Assembly: GCF_003610295.1 (NCBI RefSeq)
Contig: NZ_RAPV01000002.1
Location: forward strand, 992,001 to 1,056,000
Direction of reading: 5' to 3'
DNA from: Paraburkholderia sp. BL23I1N1
GTDB lineage: Bacteria; Pseudomonadota; Gammaproteobacteria; Burkholderiales; Burkholderiaceae
Length of the DNA stretch: 64,000 nucleotides
In this document: in pieces, positions 38,725 to 50,288 of the stretch
Numbering within the stretch: position 1 is the stretch's first letter
Layout: every line of letters starts with the position of its first letter
Made by a program: the position numbers and the translations under genes
Notes under the pieces: model-generated
The model's database searches: none
Told to the model about the DNA's origin: nothing
The model's input: only the letters and a program-made list of their open reading frames with translations

Positions 38725-40029
38725 ATGAGCGAAATACCCGTACATCCGCGCCCGAGGAGACTGTCTGACTGGATCAACCCGATGGAAGCAAGGAAGGTCC
38801 ACTCATTAATTGACAAGGTTTATCAACGGAAGAATCTGGAAGTCGCCTGGGAGCGGGTCCGGGCCAACCGTGGCAGTGGCGGTGTCGATGGAATCAGCGT
38901 GGCAGACTTTGCCGAACAGGCGGACCATCATCTGGACCGTCTGCAGGCAGAATTGCGTGCGCGGACCTATCAGCCGCAACCGGTCCGGCAGGTCTCGATC
39001 CCGAAAGTCGGCAAACCGGGGGAGTTCCGCAATCTCGGCATACCGTCGATTTACGATCGCGTATGTCAGCAGGCGCTGCTCAACCGTCTGGAGCCGATCT
39101 TCGAGCCGGTATTCGACGAGGCCAACTTCGGGTATCGGCGAGGGCGATCGACACACGACGCTTTGCGCAAGATCTGGAGGGAGATCGAGGGCGGCAGGGA
39201 ATGGATTGTTGATGCTGATCTGAAGGACTTCTTTGGATCAGTTGACCATGACAAACTTCTGTCGCTCATTGCCCAGCGCATCGCTGACGGTCGGGTACTA
39301 AGCCTGATCAAGGCGATGCTTAAAGCCGGTAGTTTCGGCAAGGGTCGTCTCTTTCCGAGCGAGCGTGGAACGCCGCAAGGTGGGGTAGCTTCACCGCTGC
39401 TCAGCAATATCCTCCTGACGCCGTTTGATCGGGAGATGCGGCTTAAGGGCTACCAGCTTACCCGTTACGCGGATGACTGGGTGATCACCTGTTCATCCCA
39501 GGCAGAAGCGCGCGCAGCCATCGCGGCGGCGACGAAGATTCTGAGCGCACTGGGTGTGCAACTCCATCCGCAGAAGACGCGGATCGTGCATGTCCGGTTT
39601 GGATTCGAGTTTCTCGGCTACAAGATCAAGCGTGGGCGGCAGTTATCGCTGCCCACGGCCAAAATCCGCAGTGGCGCCCGATCGGGTGCGCTGTACGCGT
39701 ACCCCCGGGAGAAATCGGTCCAGCGCTTCATGGATCAGGTGCGTCGTCTTACAAAACGATGTGTGCCGCTTCGAACTCGGGAGCTGATTGGACGGCTCAA
39801 TCCCATCCTGCGGGGCTGGGGGCACTACTACAAGCGCTCCCACGTCCGGCGAATCTTCAACCGGCTCAACCGATGGATCGTGCGGCGCATCTGGTCGCAT
39901 CGATTCAAGCGCTGGCGCAACATGGGCTGGAAGGTCTTGCCCGAGGCGCGGCTCTATGGCGAGTTCGGGTTGGTCAACCTTGTGCAACTGATACCTTCTC
40001 TTGCGTCCCAGCATGCTGCATCTTCGTGA
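38725..40029 (+). CDS. ltrA: Group II intron reverse transcriptase (inner)
   Basis: A 434-residue intron-encoded protein: reverse transcriptase blocks RT0-RT7 and a maturase (domain X) C-terminus. Visible motifs: RANRGSGGVDGISVADF (RT1), YRRGRSTHDAL, DADLKDFFGSVDH (RT3), RGTPQGGVASPLLSNILL (RT4) and the catalytic YADD box in LTRYADDWVIT (RT5). Domain X shows RLNPILRGWGHYYKRSHVRR. No HNH endonuclease domain follows, so target-site use probably depends on nicked or single-stranded DNA. GGAGGAGG lies 8 bp before ATG 38725. The catalytic residues are intact, so it could be active. Confidence 0.92.
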   Translation: MSEIPVHPRPRRLSDWINPMEARKVHSLIDKVYQRKNLEVAWERVRANRGSGGVDGISVADFAEQADHHLDRLQAELRARTYQPQPVRQVSIPKVGKPGEFRNLGIPSIYDRVCQQALLNRLEPIFEPVFDEANFGYRRGRSTHDALRKIWREIEGGREWIVDADLKDFFGSVDHDKLLSLIAQRIADGRVLSLIKAMLKAGSFGKGRLFPSERGTPQGGVASPLLSNILLTPFDREMRLKGYQLTRYADDWVITCSSQAEARAAIAAATKILSALGVQLHPQKTRIVHVRFGFEFLGYKIKRGRQLSLPTAKIRSGARSGALYAYPREKSVQRFMDQVRRLTKRCVPLRTRELIGRLNPILRGWGHYYKRSHVRRIFNRLNRWIVRRIWSHRFKRWRNMGWKVLPEARLYGEFGLVNLVQLIPSLASQHAASS

Positions 40030-40062
40030 AAGCTGCATGCCGGAAAACGGCACGTGCAGTTT
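40030..40062 (+). ncRNA. Domain V of inner intron (AGC triad)
   Basis: A 33-nt hairpin directly after the reverse transcriptase stop: a 9-bp lower helix (AAGCTGCAT with GTGCAGTTT, including a G-U pair), a two-base AC bulge, a short upper helix GCCG/CGGC and a GAAA-type loop. The AGC triad is at 40031-40033. This is the catalytic domain of a group II ribozyme. Confidence 0.85.
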
Positions 40063-40171
40063 GGGCGGCGGACGGAGGCCAGCGCGTCAGCGCGCCTCCT
40101 CCGACCCAACAGGGCGGCGACGCCTGAAGGCCCGAACGGAAAGGAGCGGCGAGTAAGCCGGAGAACTCGAC

Positions 40172-41539
40172 ATGGGAGCGCAGCAGAAAACGCATCGCGT
40201 CCTCGACAGCGGAGGCAGGGGTGAAGCTCCGATGGCTGCTGATCGAGGGGCTGAACCTATGGCGGCGAACCCCGAGTCTGAAAGCCCGTCGGCATATGAC
40301 CGACTGATGGAAGAAGTCTGCGAAAGGGGGAACCTGAAGCAGGCGTTGAAGCGTGTGAAAGCTAACAAGGGCGCACCGGGCGTGGACGGGATGACCGTTC
40401 AGGCATTACCGGCGTACCTGCGGGAGCATTGGCCGTCGATACGGGCCACGCTGCTGAACGGCACATACCAGCCTCAACCTGTGAGACGGGTCGAGATACC
40501 CAAGCCGGATGGCGGTGGCGTGCGCAAGCTCGGCATCCCTTCTGCGCCTGACCGATTCGTCCAGCAGGCGGTCTTGCAGGTGTTGCAAAGGCAGTGGGAC
40601 CCGACGTTCTCGGACTCCAGCTACGGTTTCCGTCCGGGACGCTCGGCGCATCAGGCAGTGGCGCAGGCGCAAAGCTACATCCAGTCGGGGTATCGATGGG
40701 TTGTAGATTTGGATCTGGAGAAATTCTTCGATCGCGTGAGCCACGACATCTTGATGAGTCGGGTGGCAAAACGGGTTAGTGACAGACGCGTTCTGAAGCT
40801 GATTCGCTCCTTCCTGACGGCGGGCGTGATGGAGCACGGGCTGGTTGGTGCGACGGACGAGGGCACCCCCCAGGGTGGTCCCCTGTCGCCGTTGTTATCC
40901 AATCTGATGCTCGACGATCTTGACCGGGAGCTTGAGCGACGCGGGCTGCGTTTCGTGAGGTACGCCGACGATTGTAACGTCTATGTACGCAGCGAACGCG
41001 CGGGCCAGCGGGTGATGGCGGGGCTGAAAGCCTTCCTCACCGGCAAGCTGAAGCTGAAGGTCAATGAAGCGAAGAGCGCCGTCGCACGGCCACACACGCG
41101 GAAGTTTCTGGGCTTCACCTTCTCGGGGCGGGAGCAGATCAAACGGCGCATTGCGCCCAAGGCACTGGCTCGCTTCAAGGATCGGGTCCGGGAACTGACT
41201 CAACGCACGCGCGGGGTCAGCGTCGACCAGATGATCGGCGCGCTGAAACGTTATCTGGCAGGGTGGCGGGGCTACTTCGGTTTCTGCGAAACGCCCAGCG
41301 TTCTGCAACGCCTGGATGAATGGATACGCCGCCGCATCCGCTGCTTCTTCTGGAAGCAGTGGAAACGGGGCCGCACAAGATTCCGGGAGCTGACAGTACG
41401 CGGCGTCAGCCGAAACCTTGCTGCCCAGACGGTCGGTTCGCCACACGATGCGTGGCGGCTGAGTTGCAGTCCCGCGCTGGGCATCGCCTTGTCAAACCGT
41501 TACCTTCGCTCGCTGGGGCTTCCATCACTAAGGCCATAG
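40172..41539 (+). CDS. ltrA: Group IIC intron reverse transcriptase (outer)
   Basis: A 455-residue intron-encoded reverse transcriptase/maturase. Motifs: VKANKGAPGVDGMTVQAL, SYGFRPGRSAHQAV, VVDLDLEKFFDRVSHD, EGTPQGGPLSPLLSNLML and the catalytic FVRYADDCNVYV (YADD). Domain X is present (LKRYLAGWRGYFGFCETPSV and FWKQWKRGRTRF); no HNH endonuclease domain, as usual in class C. The N-terminal 30 residues are variable. ATG 40172 lies 61 bp after the end of the inner intron, so its leader is separated from the rest of its own intron RNA by that insertion. Confidence 0.92.
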   Translation: MGAQQKTHRVLDSGGRGEAPMAADRGAEPMAANPESESPSAYDRLMEEVCERGNLKQALKRVKANKGAPGVDGMTVQALPAYLREHWPSIRATLLNGTYQPQPVRRVEIPKPDGGGVRKLGIPSAPDRFVQQAVLQVLQRQWDPTFSDSSYGFRPGRSAHQAVAQAQSYIQSGYRWVVDLDLEKFFDRVSHDILMSRVAKRVSDRRVLKLIRSFLTAGVMEHGLVGATDEGTPQGGPLSPLLSNLMLDDLDRELERRGLRFVRYADDCNVYVRSERAGQRVMAGLKAFLTGKLKLKVNEAKSAVARPHTRKFLGFTFSGREQIKRRIAPKALARFKDRVRELTQRTRGVSVDQMIGALKRYLAGWRGYFGFCETPSVLQRLDEWIRRRIRCFFWKQWKRGRTRFRELTVRGVSRNLAAQTVGSPHDAWRLSCSPALGIALSNRYLRSLGLPSLRP

Positions 41540-41556
41540 TCGATTAACCGATCCGA

Positions 41557-41588
41557 ACCGCCGTGTACGGACCCGTACGCACGGTGGT
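41557..41588 (+). ncRNA. Domain V of outer intron (CGC triad)
   Basis: A 32-nt hairpin: lower helix ACCGCCGTG with CACGGTGGT (9 bp, one G-U), two-base CG bulge, upper helix TACG/CGTA and a GACC loop. The triad at 41559-41561 is CGC, the class C variant of the usual AGC. Domain VI follows at about 41589-41628 with unpaired A at 41621. Confidence 0.87.
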
Positions 41589-41650
41589 GTGGGAGGGGTC
41601 GGGCCGCGAGGCCTGCCCCTATCCCGATGCGAGGTCTGACTACAGCAAGC

Positions 41651-42601
41651 TCAAACTTGCGCGCCTGCGTTTGGATCGTCCGGATCGACGCGGTCCTTCC
41701 TGTCCTTCACCAGATCTTCGCGCTTGACGCCGAGCCACATGGCGAGCGCCGCGGCGACGAACACCGACGAGTAGATACCGAACAGAATACCGACCGTCAG
41801 CGCGAGAGCGAAGTAGTGCAGCGTGGGGCCGCCGAACAGGAACATCGACAGCACCATCATCTGCGTACAGCCGTGCGTGATGATCGTGCGCGACATGGTG
41901 CTGGTGATCGCGTGGTTGATCACCTCGATCACGGTCATCTTGCGTTCGCGGCGGAAGGTTTCACGAATCCGGTCGAAGATAACGACGGATTCGTTCACCG
42001 AGTAGCCGAGCACCGCGAGCACCGCGGCCAGCACCGACAGCGAGAACTCCCACTGGAAGAACGCGAAGAAACCGAGAATGATGATCACGTCGTGCAAGTT
42101 CGCGATCACGCCCGCCACGGCGTACTTCCATTCGAAGCGGAACGACAGATAGATCACGATGCCGATCACCACGCAAGCCAGCGCAAGCAGGCCGTCGGTA
42201 GCGAGTTCTTTGCCCACCTGCGGGCCGACGAACTCGACGCGCTGCAACTGCACCTGCGAATCCTGGCCCTTCAGTGCGCCCATCACCTGGTCGCTCTGTT
42301 GCGCCGACGTGAAGCCCTGCTTGAGCGGCAGACGGATCAGCACGTCGCGCGAGGTGCCGAAGTTCTGCACTTGCGCGTCGGGATAGCCGAGCTTGTTGAG
42401 CGTGCCGCGCACCGGTTCGAGCGGTGCGGCACCCGGATACTGCACTTCAATGACCGTACCGCCGGTGAACTCCACCGACAGATGCAGCCCGCGATGCAGC
42501 AGGAAAAACACAGCAGCGACGAACGTCACCAGCGAGATTGCGTTGAAGATCAACGCACGCTGCATGAACGGAATGTCTTTGCGAAAGCGGAAAAATTCCA
42601 T
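41651..42601 (-). CDS. secF: Protein translocase subunit SecF
   Basis: A 316-residue inner-membrane subunit of the SecDF complex, which uses the proton gradient to aid preprotein release. Six transmembrane helices; the SecF family motif appears in LSVEFTGGTVIEVQYP, and the membrane domain in GYSVNESVVIFDRIRETF and TIITHGCTQMMVLSMFLFGG. The stop lies 22 bp from the outer group II intron's 3' end, so the intron did not disrupt the gene but separates it from the terminator at 37703. Confidence 0.96.
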   Translation of the reverse strand: MEFFRFRKDIPFMQRALIFNAISLVTFVAAVFFLLHRGLHLSVEFTGGTVIEVQYPGAAPLEPVRGTLNKLGYPDAQVQNFGTSRDVLIRLPLKQGFTSAQQSDQVMGALKGQDSQVQLQRVEFVGPQVGKELATDGLLALACVVIGIVIYLSFRFEWKYAVAGVIANLHDVIIILGFFAFFQWEFSLSVLAAVLAVLGYSVNESVVIFDRIRETFRRERKMTVIEVINHAITSTMSRTIITHGCTQMMVLSMFLFGGPTLHYFALALTVGILFGIYSSVFVAAALAMWLGVKREDLVKDRKDRVDPDDPNAGAQV

Positions 42602-42619
42602 GGTCTTGTTCTCCGGGAC

Positions 42620-44659
42620 TCAGCGGGATGAACCCGGTTTCTGCGGCGTATTGGACGCGTCGCGGCGGCGCACCGTCGGCTTGCTACGCGCCTGGGCGGC
42701 CGCTTTGGCCTTCGGTTTGGCGCTTGCCGCGGCAACGGCTCGTGCGGTGTCGGTCGCCGCGTCGTCGTTGCCGAGATAGGCGGCGGCGCCATCAATCCCT
42801 TCCGGTTGAGGACGCCACACCTGACCGATCGCCAGCGACTTGAGCTTCTTCTTGCCGCCGTACCAGAGGTTGACGATACCGCGCGAGAAGAACACCGCCG
42901 AGAACATCGACGTCAGTATGCCGATACAGTGGACCATCGCGAAGCCGCGCACCGGGCCGGAGCCGAAGGCGAGCAGCGCAAGGCCGGCGATCAGCGTGGT
43001 GACGTTCGAATCGAGAATCGTCGCCCATGCATGCGCGTAGCCGTTCTGGATCGCCAGTTGCGGCGGCGCGCCGTGACGCAGTTCTTCGCGCACGCGCTCG
43101 TTGATCAGCACGTTCGCGTCGATCGCCATACCGAGCGCGAGCGCGATAGCGGCGATACCCGGCAAGGTGAGCGTAGCCTGCAACATGGACAGCACGGCGA
43201 TCAGCAACAGCAGGTTGACCGACAGGCCGATCATCGAGATCACGCCGAACAGCATGTAGTACGCGATCATGAAGACGGCGATCGCCACGAAGCCCCACAC
43301 CACCGAATGGAAGCCCTTGTTGATGTTGTCCGCGCCTAGGCTCGGACCAATCGTGCGTTCTTCGATGATGTCCATCGGCGCGGCCAGCGAACCGGCGCGC
43401 AACAGCAGCGCGAGGTCGGCGGCGCCTTGCGGCGTGGCCTGGCCGGTGATCTGGAAGCGGTCGCCCAGTTCCGACTGGATGGTCGCCACCGTCAGCACTT
43501 CGCCCTTGCCCTTCTCGAACAGCACCATCGCCATCGGCTTGCCGATGTTGTCGCGCGAGACGCTGCGCACCGCGCGGCCGCCCGCCGAATCCAGACGGAT
43601 GTTGACCGACGGACGCTGATGTTCGTCGAAGCCCGCCGACGCGTCGATAATGCGGTCACCCGTGAAGATGATCTGCTTGCGCAGCAGCACCGGCGTCTGG
43701 TTGCCTTGCGTGAACAGCTCGTCGCCCGGCGGCACCGGATCGGACGGATTCGGATGTGTGTTCACCGGATCGGCGAGGCGCGCTTCGAGCGTTGCCGTGC
43801 GGCCGATGATGTCTTTCGCCTTCGCCGTGTCCTGCACACCCGGCAGTTCGACGACGATTCGGTCCGAACCTTGCTGCTGGATCACCGGCTCGGCCACGCC
43901 GAGTTCGTTCACGCGGTTATGCAGCGTGACGATGTTCTGCTTGAGTGCGGCGTCCTGCACGGCTTTCTGCACCGCCGGCGTGAACGTGCCGACGAGTTGC
44001 ACGCTACCGTCCGGGTTCGCTTGCGAAACCCACTGGAGTTCGCCGATGCTGCGGCCCAGTTGCTTGGATGCCGCGTCCGCTGTGGCCTGGTCGGCGAAAT
44101 TGATCACCACCGTCTGGTTGACGCGGTTCACGCCACCGTCGCGGATGTTGTTGTCACGCAGCATGGTGCGTGCATCCGAGGCGTCGGAGTCGAGCTTCTT
44201 GTTGAGCGCGCCGGCCATGTCGACCTGCAGCAGGAAGTGCACGCCGCCGCGCAAGTCCAGACCGAGGTACATCGGCAGCGCATGCAGGGCGGTCAGCCAG
44301 CGCGGCGACGCGCTTTGCAGGTTCAGCGCCACGATGAACTGCGGGTCGGTCGGGTCGCTGTTCAGCGACTTCTGCAGCAGGTCCTTCACGCGCAATTGCG
44401 TGTCGGTGTCCAGCAGACGCACGCGAATGTTCGCGTTGGTCGACGAATTGTCGAACGTGACTTCGTCAGGCTTGATCTGATTGGCAGCAAGCGCCGTTTC
44501 GACTGCCGACAGCGTGGTCGAGTCGAGCTTGACTGTTGCCTTGCCGCTCGACACCTGCACCGCCGGCGCTTCGCCGAACAGATTGGGCAGCGTGTACACG
44601 AGGCCGATGACCAGAGCCACCAGCATCACGGCATATTTCCAGAGGGGGTAACGATTCAT
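42620..44659 (-). CDS. secD: Protein translocase subunit SecD
   Basis: A 679-residue inner-membrane protein with a large periplasmic domain and six membrane helices. Family motifs: LGLDLRGGVHFLLQVDM in the first periplasmic segment, and IALALGMAIDANVLINERVREE in the membrane part. It partners SecF, whose start is 18 bp downstream. Compared with E. coli SecD (615 residues) it has a C-terminal extension of about 65 residues rich in Ala, Lys and Arg that is not conserved-looking. Confidence 0.96.
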   Translation of the reverse strand: MNRYPLWKYAVMLVALVIGLVYTLPNLFGEAPAVQVSSGKATVKLDSTTLSAVETALAANQIKPDEVTFDNSSTNANIRVRLLDTDTQLRVKDLLQKSLNSDPTDPQFIVALNLQSASPRWLTALHALPMYLGLDLRGGVHFLLQVDMAGALNKKLDSDASDARTMLRDNNIRDGGVNRVNQTVVINFADQATADAASKQLGRSIGELQWVSQANPDGSVQLVGTFTPAVQKAVQDAALKQNIVTLHNRVNELGVAEPVIQQQGSDRIVVELPGVQDTAKAKDIIGRTATLEARLADPVNTHPNPSDPVPPGDELFTQGNQTPVLLRKQIIFTGDRIIDASAGFDEHQRPSVNIRLDSAGGRAVRSVSRDNIGKPMAMVLFEKGKGEVLTVATIQSELGDRFQITGQATPQGAADLALLLRAGSLAAPMDIIEERTIGPSLGADNINKGFHSVVWGFVAIAVFMIAYYMLFGVISMIGLSVNLLLLIAVLSMLQATLTLPGIAAIALALGMAIDANVLINERVREELRHGAPPQLAIQNGYAHAWATILDSNVTTLIAGLALLAFGSGPVRGFAMVHCIGILTSMFSAVFFSRGIVNLWYGGKKKLKSLAIGQVWRPQPEGIDGAAAYLGNDDAATDTARAVAAASAKPKAKAAAQARSKPTVRRRDASNTPQKPGSSR

Positions 44660-44777
44660 GAGTGGTCCAACGGGAAGGTTGGCTTGGAAGCGATGCGCCC
44701 GGCGATGAGCGCGGGCAGTTCAGCGTTGTTCCGCGAGAACCGCCGGCGAGGCCGCGCCGGACGCGAGAGAGCAGGCC

Positions 44778-45107
44778 TTACAGCGACTTGATCGTGCCCT
44801 TCGGGAGAATCGTCGTGACCGACGCTTTTTGCACGGTGATTTCCGTGCCTTCCGAAATTTCGACGCCGACGTAAGCTTCACCCACCTTGGTCACCTTGCC
44901 GACGATGCCGCCATTCGTCACCACTTCGTCGCCCTTGGCCATGGCGGCGAGCATGTTGCGATGTTCTTTCTGGCGCTTCATTTGCGGGCGAATCATGATG
45001 AAGTACAGCACGCCGAACATCAGGATCAGCGGCAGGAAGCTCATCAGGTTCGATTCAATGCCACCAGTTGCTGTGCCTTGGGCGAAGGCATTGGAAATGA
45101 ACGACAC
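44778..45107 (-). CDS. yajC: Preprotein translocase subunit YajC
   Basis: A 109-residue single-pass membrane protein that associates with SecDF. The helix LMSFLPLILMFGVLYFIMIR is followed by the conserved RPQMKRQKEHRNMLAAMAKG and GDEVVTNGGIVGKVTKV. I place the start at GTG 45107 (VSFISNAFAQ), because GGAGAG lies 7 bp upstream and this matches the family N-terminus; the ATG at 45140 would add residues encoded over the ribosome site. First gene of yajC-secD-secF. Confidence 0.93.
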   Translation of the reverse strand: MSFISNAFAQGTATGGIESNLMSFLPLILMFGVLYFIMIRPQMKRQKEHRNMLAAMAKGDEVVTNGGIVGKVTKVGEAYVGVEISEGTEITVQKASVTTILPKGTIKSL

Positions 45108-45311
45108 GTTGGTCTCTCCGTTATAAATCAAAACGATCAAAAAAATCAGCCGGTTATTCTACCACTGGCCTGACAGGGGTCGGCGCGGCGAATCGGCTTT
45201 CCGATCAACCGTTTAAAGCCTTTTTGCCGCACACGAAAGTTGATTGTAAGGTTTTCCGCATGAAGCCAGCGGATCTGTCCGGCAATTTGTCAGCTGATTC
45301 CCGATTGCCGG

Positions 45312-47697
<2,386 letters not shown>

Positions 47698-47846
47698 GCG
47701 GACGACTGGAAGCGAATTGGGACTGAATTGAGCCGAAGCCGGGGCCGGGCGGCTATGATTGCGGGACGCCAGAGCGGCCCGCGAACCCGCGCGCTGATTG
47801 GCGCGCGACACCTTTGACAGCCGATATTGTACTTGCGAAGCAACCC

Positions 47847-50153
47847 ATGCCTTTGTCCGAACGCCGATTGCCCTCCGCTACCGATGAAGTGAGCGCCGAG
47901 CCGAAGCGCCGCGTCGCGCGGGGCAAAGCAGCGACGGCGGACTTAAACGACCTCGGCGCGGGTGTCGCCTCAGAGAGCGGCAAGGCCGCGCGTGAAGGCG
48001 AAATGGTTGACCCATTCGGTGACAAGCCTGCCGGCAAACCCGCGGGCAAAGCCACTGGGAAGCCGGCTGCCAAGGACACTGCCAAACCCGCGGCCAAACC
48101 CGTCGACAAGCTCGCCAAACTCGGCCTCACGCGCGACATCGATCTGGTCCTGCATCTGCCGATGCGCTACGAAGACGAGACCTCGTTGACGCCGATCGGA
48201 CATCTGCTGCCGGGCGGCATCTCGCAGACCGAGGGCGTGGTGTTCGACAACGAAATCGCTTATCGCCCGCGCCGGCAGTTGCTCGTGAAACTCCGCGACG
48301 ACGCCGGCGACGAACTCGTCCTGCGCTTTCTGAATTTCTACGGCTCGCAGGTCAAGCAGATGGCGATCGGCGCGCGGCTGCGCGTGCGCGGCGACGTACG
48401 CGGCGGCTTCTTCGGCATGGAGATGGTGCACCCGGCGGTGCGCGTGGTCGACGAAGACACGCCGCTGCCGCAGGCGCTGACGCCGGTGTATCCGAGCACT
48501 GCGGGCGTCACGCAGGCGTATTTGCGCAAGTCGATCGATAACGCGTTGTCGCGCACGTCGTTGCCGGAGCTGCTGCCCGCGCCGATCGCGCAAGCTTATA
48601 TGCAGCCGCTCGGCGTGCCGACGCTGATGGACGCCGTGCGTACGCTGCATCATCCGGGCGTGCAATCCGATGAGACCGCGTTGATCGACGGCACGCATCC
48701 CGCGTGGGTGCGGATCAAGTTCGAAGAATTGCTGGCACAGCAGATGTCGTTGAAGCGTGCCCATGACGAGCGCCGCACGCGCGCGGCGCCGGCCATGCCG
48801 CGCCGGAAGCTGGGCGATGAAGCGGCGCTGGTGGCGCGTTTGCTGAAGGCGCTGCCGTTTTCGCTGACGGCCGCGCAGGCGCGCGTGGGCGGCGAGATCG
48901 CGCTCGATCTGACCCAGCCGCATCCGATGCAGCGCCTGCTGCAAGGCGATGTTGGCAGCGGCAAGACGATCGTCGCCGCGCTGGCTGCGGCGCAGGCAAT
49001 CGACGCCGGCTACCAGGCCGCGCTGATGGCGCCGACTGAAATCCTCGCCGAACAGCACGCGCGCAAATTGCGCGGCTGGCTGGAACCGTTGGGCGTGAGC
49101 GTCGCGTGGCTCGCGGGCAGCCTGAAAACCAAGGAAAAGCGCGCCGCGATCGAAGCGGCGGCCCTGGGCACCGCGCAACTCGTGATCGGTACACACGCGA
49201 TCATCCAGGACGCGGTCGAGTTTGCACGGCTGGGGTTGGTGATCGTCGACGAACAACATCGCTTCGGCGTGGCGCAGCGGCTTGCGTTGCGCGCGAAGGC
49301 GCGAAACGCGGCGGACGGCGCGCAGGACTTCCAGCCGCATCAGCTGATGATGTCCGCGACGCCCATTCCGCGCACGCTGGCCATGACCTATTACGCCGAC
49401 CTCGACGTGTCGACCATCGACGAACTGCCGCCTGGACGCACGCCGATTCTGACCAAGCTGGTCTCCGACGCGCGGCGCGAAGAGGTGATCGGCCGTGTGC
49501 GCGAGGCCGCGCTGACGGGGCGGCAGGTTTACTGGGTATGTCCGCTGATCGAGGAAAGCGAGACCTTGCAGTTGCAGACCGCGGTCGAGACCTATGAGAC
49601 GCTGGTGGCCGCATTGCCCGAATTGAACGTCGGTCTGGTGCACGGACGGCTCGCGCCGGCGGAGAAGGCTGCCGTCATGGATGCCTTCACACGCAACGAG
49701 GTGCAATTGCTGGTGGCGACGACGGTGATCGAAGTGGGTGTCGACGTGCCGAACGCCTCGCTGATGGTGATCGAGCATGCCGAGCGCTTCGGTCTCGCGC
49801 AGTTGCACCAGTTGCGCGGACGGGTGGGGCGCGGGAGCGCGGCTTCGGTTTGCGTGTTGCTGTATACCGGGCCGCTCTCGATGACGGCGCGGGCACGCTT
49901 GCAGACCATGCGCGAGACGACTGACGGGTTCGAAATTGCCCGGCGCGACCTCGAGATTCGCGGTCCGGGAGAATTTCTGGGCGCCCGGCAGTCGGGTGCG
50001 GCCATGCTGAGGTTTGCCGATCTCCAGAACGATCAGTGGCTTATCGAGCCGGCCAGAGAGGCCGCCGCGGCTTTGCTCGAGAAGTATCCCGAGGTGGTGT
50101 TGCAGCACCTGGCCCGCTGGCTTGGGGCGCGGGAGCAGTATCTGAAGGCTTGA
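47847..50153 (+). CDS. recG: ATP-dependent DNA helicase RecG
   Basis: A 768-residue helicase that remodels stalled replication forks and recombination intermediates. An OB-fold wedge domain is followed by the helicase core: Walker [22 protein letters not shown] (motif II), [18 protein letters not shown] (motif III), and motif VI in [13 protein letters not shown]. About 75 extra N-terminal residues contain low-complexity repeats of the type [16 protein letters not shown]. The start could also be 47814. Divergent from queA, followed by oxyR. Confidence 0.95.
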   Translation: MPLSERRLPSATDEVSAEPKRRVARGKAATADLNDLGAGVASESGKAAREGEMVDPFGDKPAGKPAGKATGKPAAKDTAKPAAKPVDKLAKLGLTRDIDLVLHLPMRYEDETSLTPIGHLLPGGISQTEGVVFDNEIAYRPRRQLLVKLRDDAGDELVLRFLNFYGSQVKQMAIGARLRVRGDVRGGFFGMEMVHPAVRVVDEDTPLPQALTPVYPSTAGVTQAYLRKSIDNALSRTSLPELLPAPIAQAYMQPLGVPTLMDAVRTLHHPGVQSDETALIDGTHPAWVRIKFEELLAQQMSLKRAHDERRTRAAPAMPRRKLGDEAALVARLLKALPFSLTAAQARVGGEIALDLTQPHPMQRLLQGDVGSGKTIVAALAAAQAIDAGYQAALMAPTEILAEQHARKLRGWLEPLGVSVAWLAGSLKTKEKRAAIEAAALGTAQLVIGTHAIIQDAVEFARLGLVIVDEQHRFGVAQRLALRAKARNAADGAQDFQPHQLMMSATPIPRTLAMTYYADLDVSTIDELPPGRTPILTKLVSDARREEVIGRVREAALTGRQVYWVCPLIEESETLQLQTAVETYETLVAALPELNVGLVHGRLAPAEKAAVMDAFTRNEVQLLVATTVIEVGVDVPNASLMVIEHAERFGLAQLHQLRGRVGRGSAASVCVLLYTGPLSMTARARLQTMRETTDGFEIARRDLEIRGPGEFLGARQSGAAMLRFADLQNDQWLIEPAREAAAALLEKYPEVVLQHLARWLGAREQYLKA

Positions 50154-50237
50154 GGGTGTGTCTTTGCGGGCGGACGCGCACGTCTCTGCCCGGCGGGTGA
50201 TAGACCAAAAGGACCAAAAGGTTGGCGAACCGACCCT

Positions 50238-50265
50238 ATAGGTGTATAACTAGAACCTATCGAAT
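50238..50265 (+). promoter_or_regulatory. Candidate OxyR site upstream of oxyR
   Basis: ATAGGT at 50238-50243 and ACCTAT at 50255-50260 form an inverted repeat of LysR type (T-N11-A spacing), directly followed by CGAATT. The 9-mer CTATCGAAT at 50257-50265 is shared with the katA upstream region. Autoregulation by OxyR is the simplest reading. Confidence 0.45.
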
Positions 50266-50288
50266 TCATTGCACTGATTGGTCCCCCA

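Larger units (their letters stand above)
38086..40110 (+). mobile_element. Inner group II intron nested in outer intron
   Basis: A second complete intron of about 2025 bp inside domain IV of the outer one. It starts GTGCG at 38086, has 639 nt of 5' structured RNA, the reverse transcriptase gene 38725-40029, domain V at 40030-40062 and a domain VI ending ...CCGACCCAAC at about 40110, with candidate branch A at 40104. The domain V has an AGC triad, so it is not of class C and belongs to another lineage than its host. It was inserted upstream of the host's protein gene, leaving that gene intact. The 3' end could be off by one or two bases. Confidence 0.8.
37737..41628 (+). mobile_element. Outer group IIC intron, host of twintron
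   Basis: The 5' end GTGCG at 37737 matches the group II consensus and abuts the terminator. The 5' RNA (domains I-III) runs 37737 to about 38085, then is interrupted by the inner intron 38086-40110; it resumes at 40111 with the leader and reverse transcriptase gene 40172-41539, domain V at 41557-41588 and domain VI ending in CCCGAT at 41628, with branch A at 41621. Without the inner intron the length is 1867 bp, normal for a group IIC intron, and the junction ...GGGCATATT/AGGGCGGCG... is a seamless domain IV leader. The CGC catalytic triad and position after a terminator support class C. Boundaries are inferred from motifs. Confidence 0.82.

Noticed and set aside
38086..41539. Two independent tandem group II introns
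   Set aside because: The second reverse transcriptase has no room for its own 5' ribozyme domains; only nesting gives two complete introns.
47970..50108. 712-codon minus-strand open frame over recG
   Set aside because: Antisense of intact recG helicase motifs; composition typical of GC-rich shadow frames.
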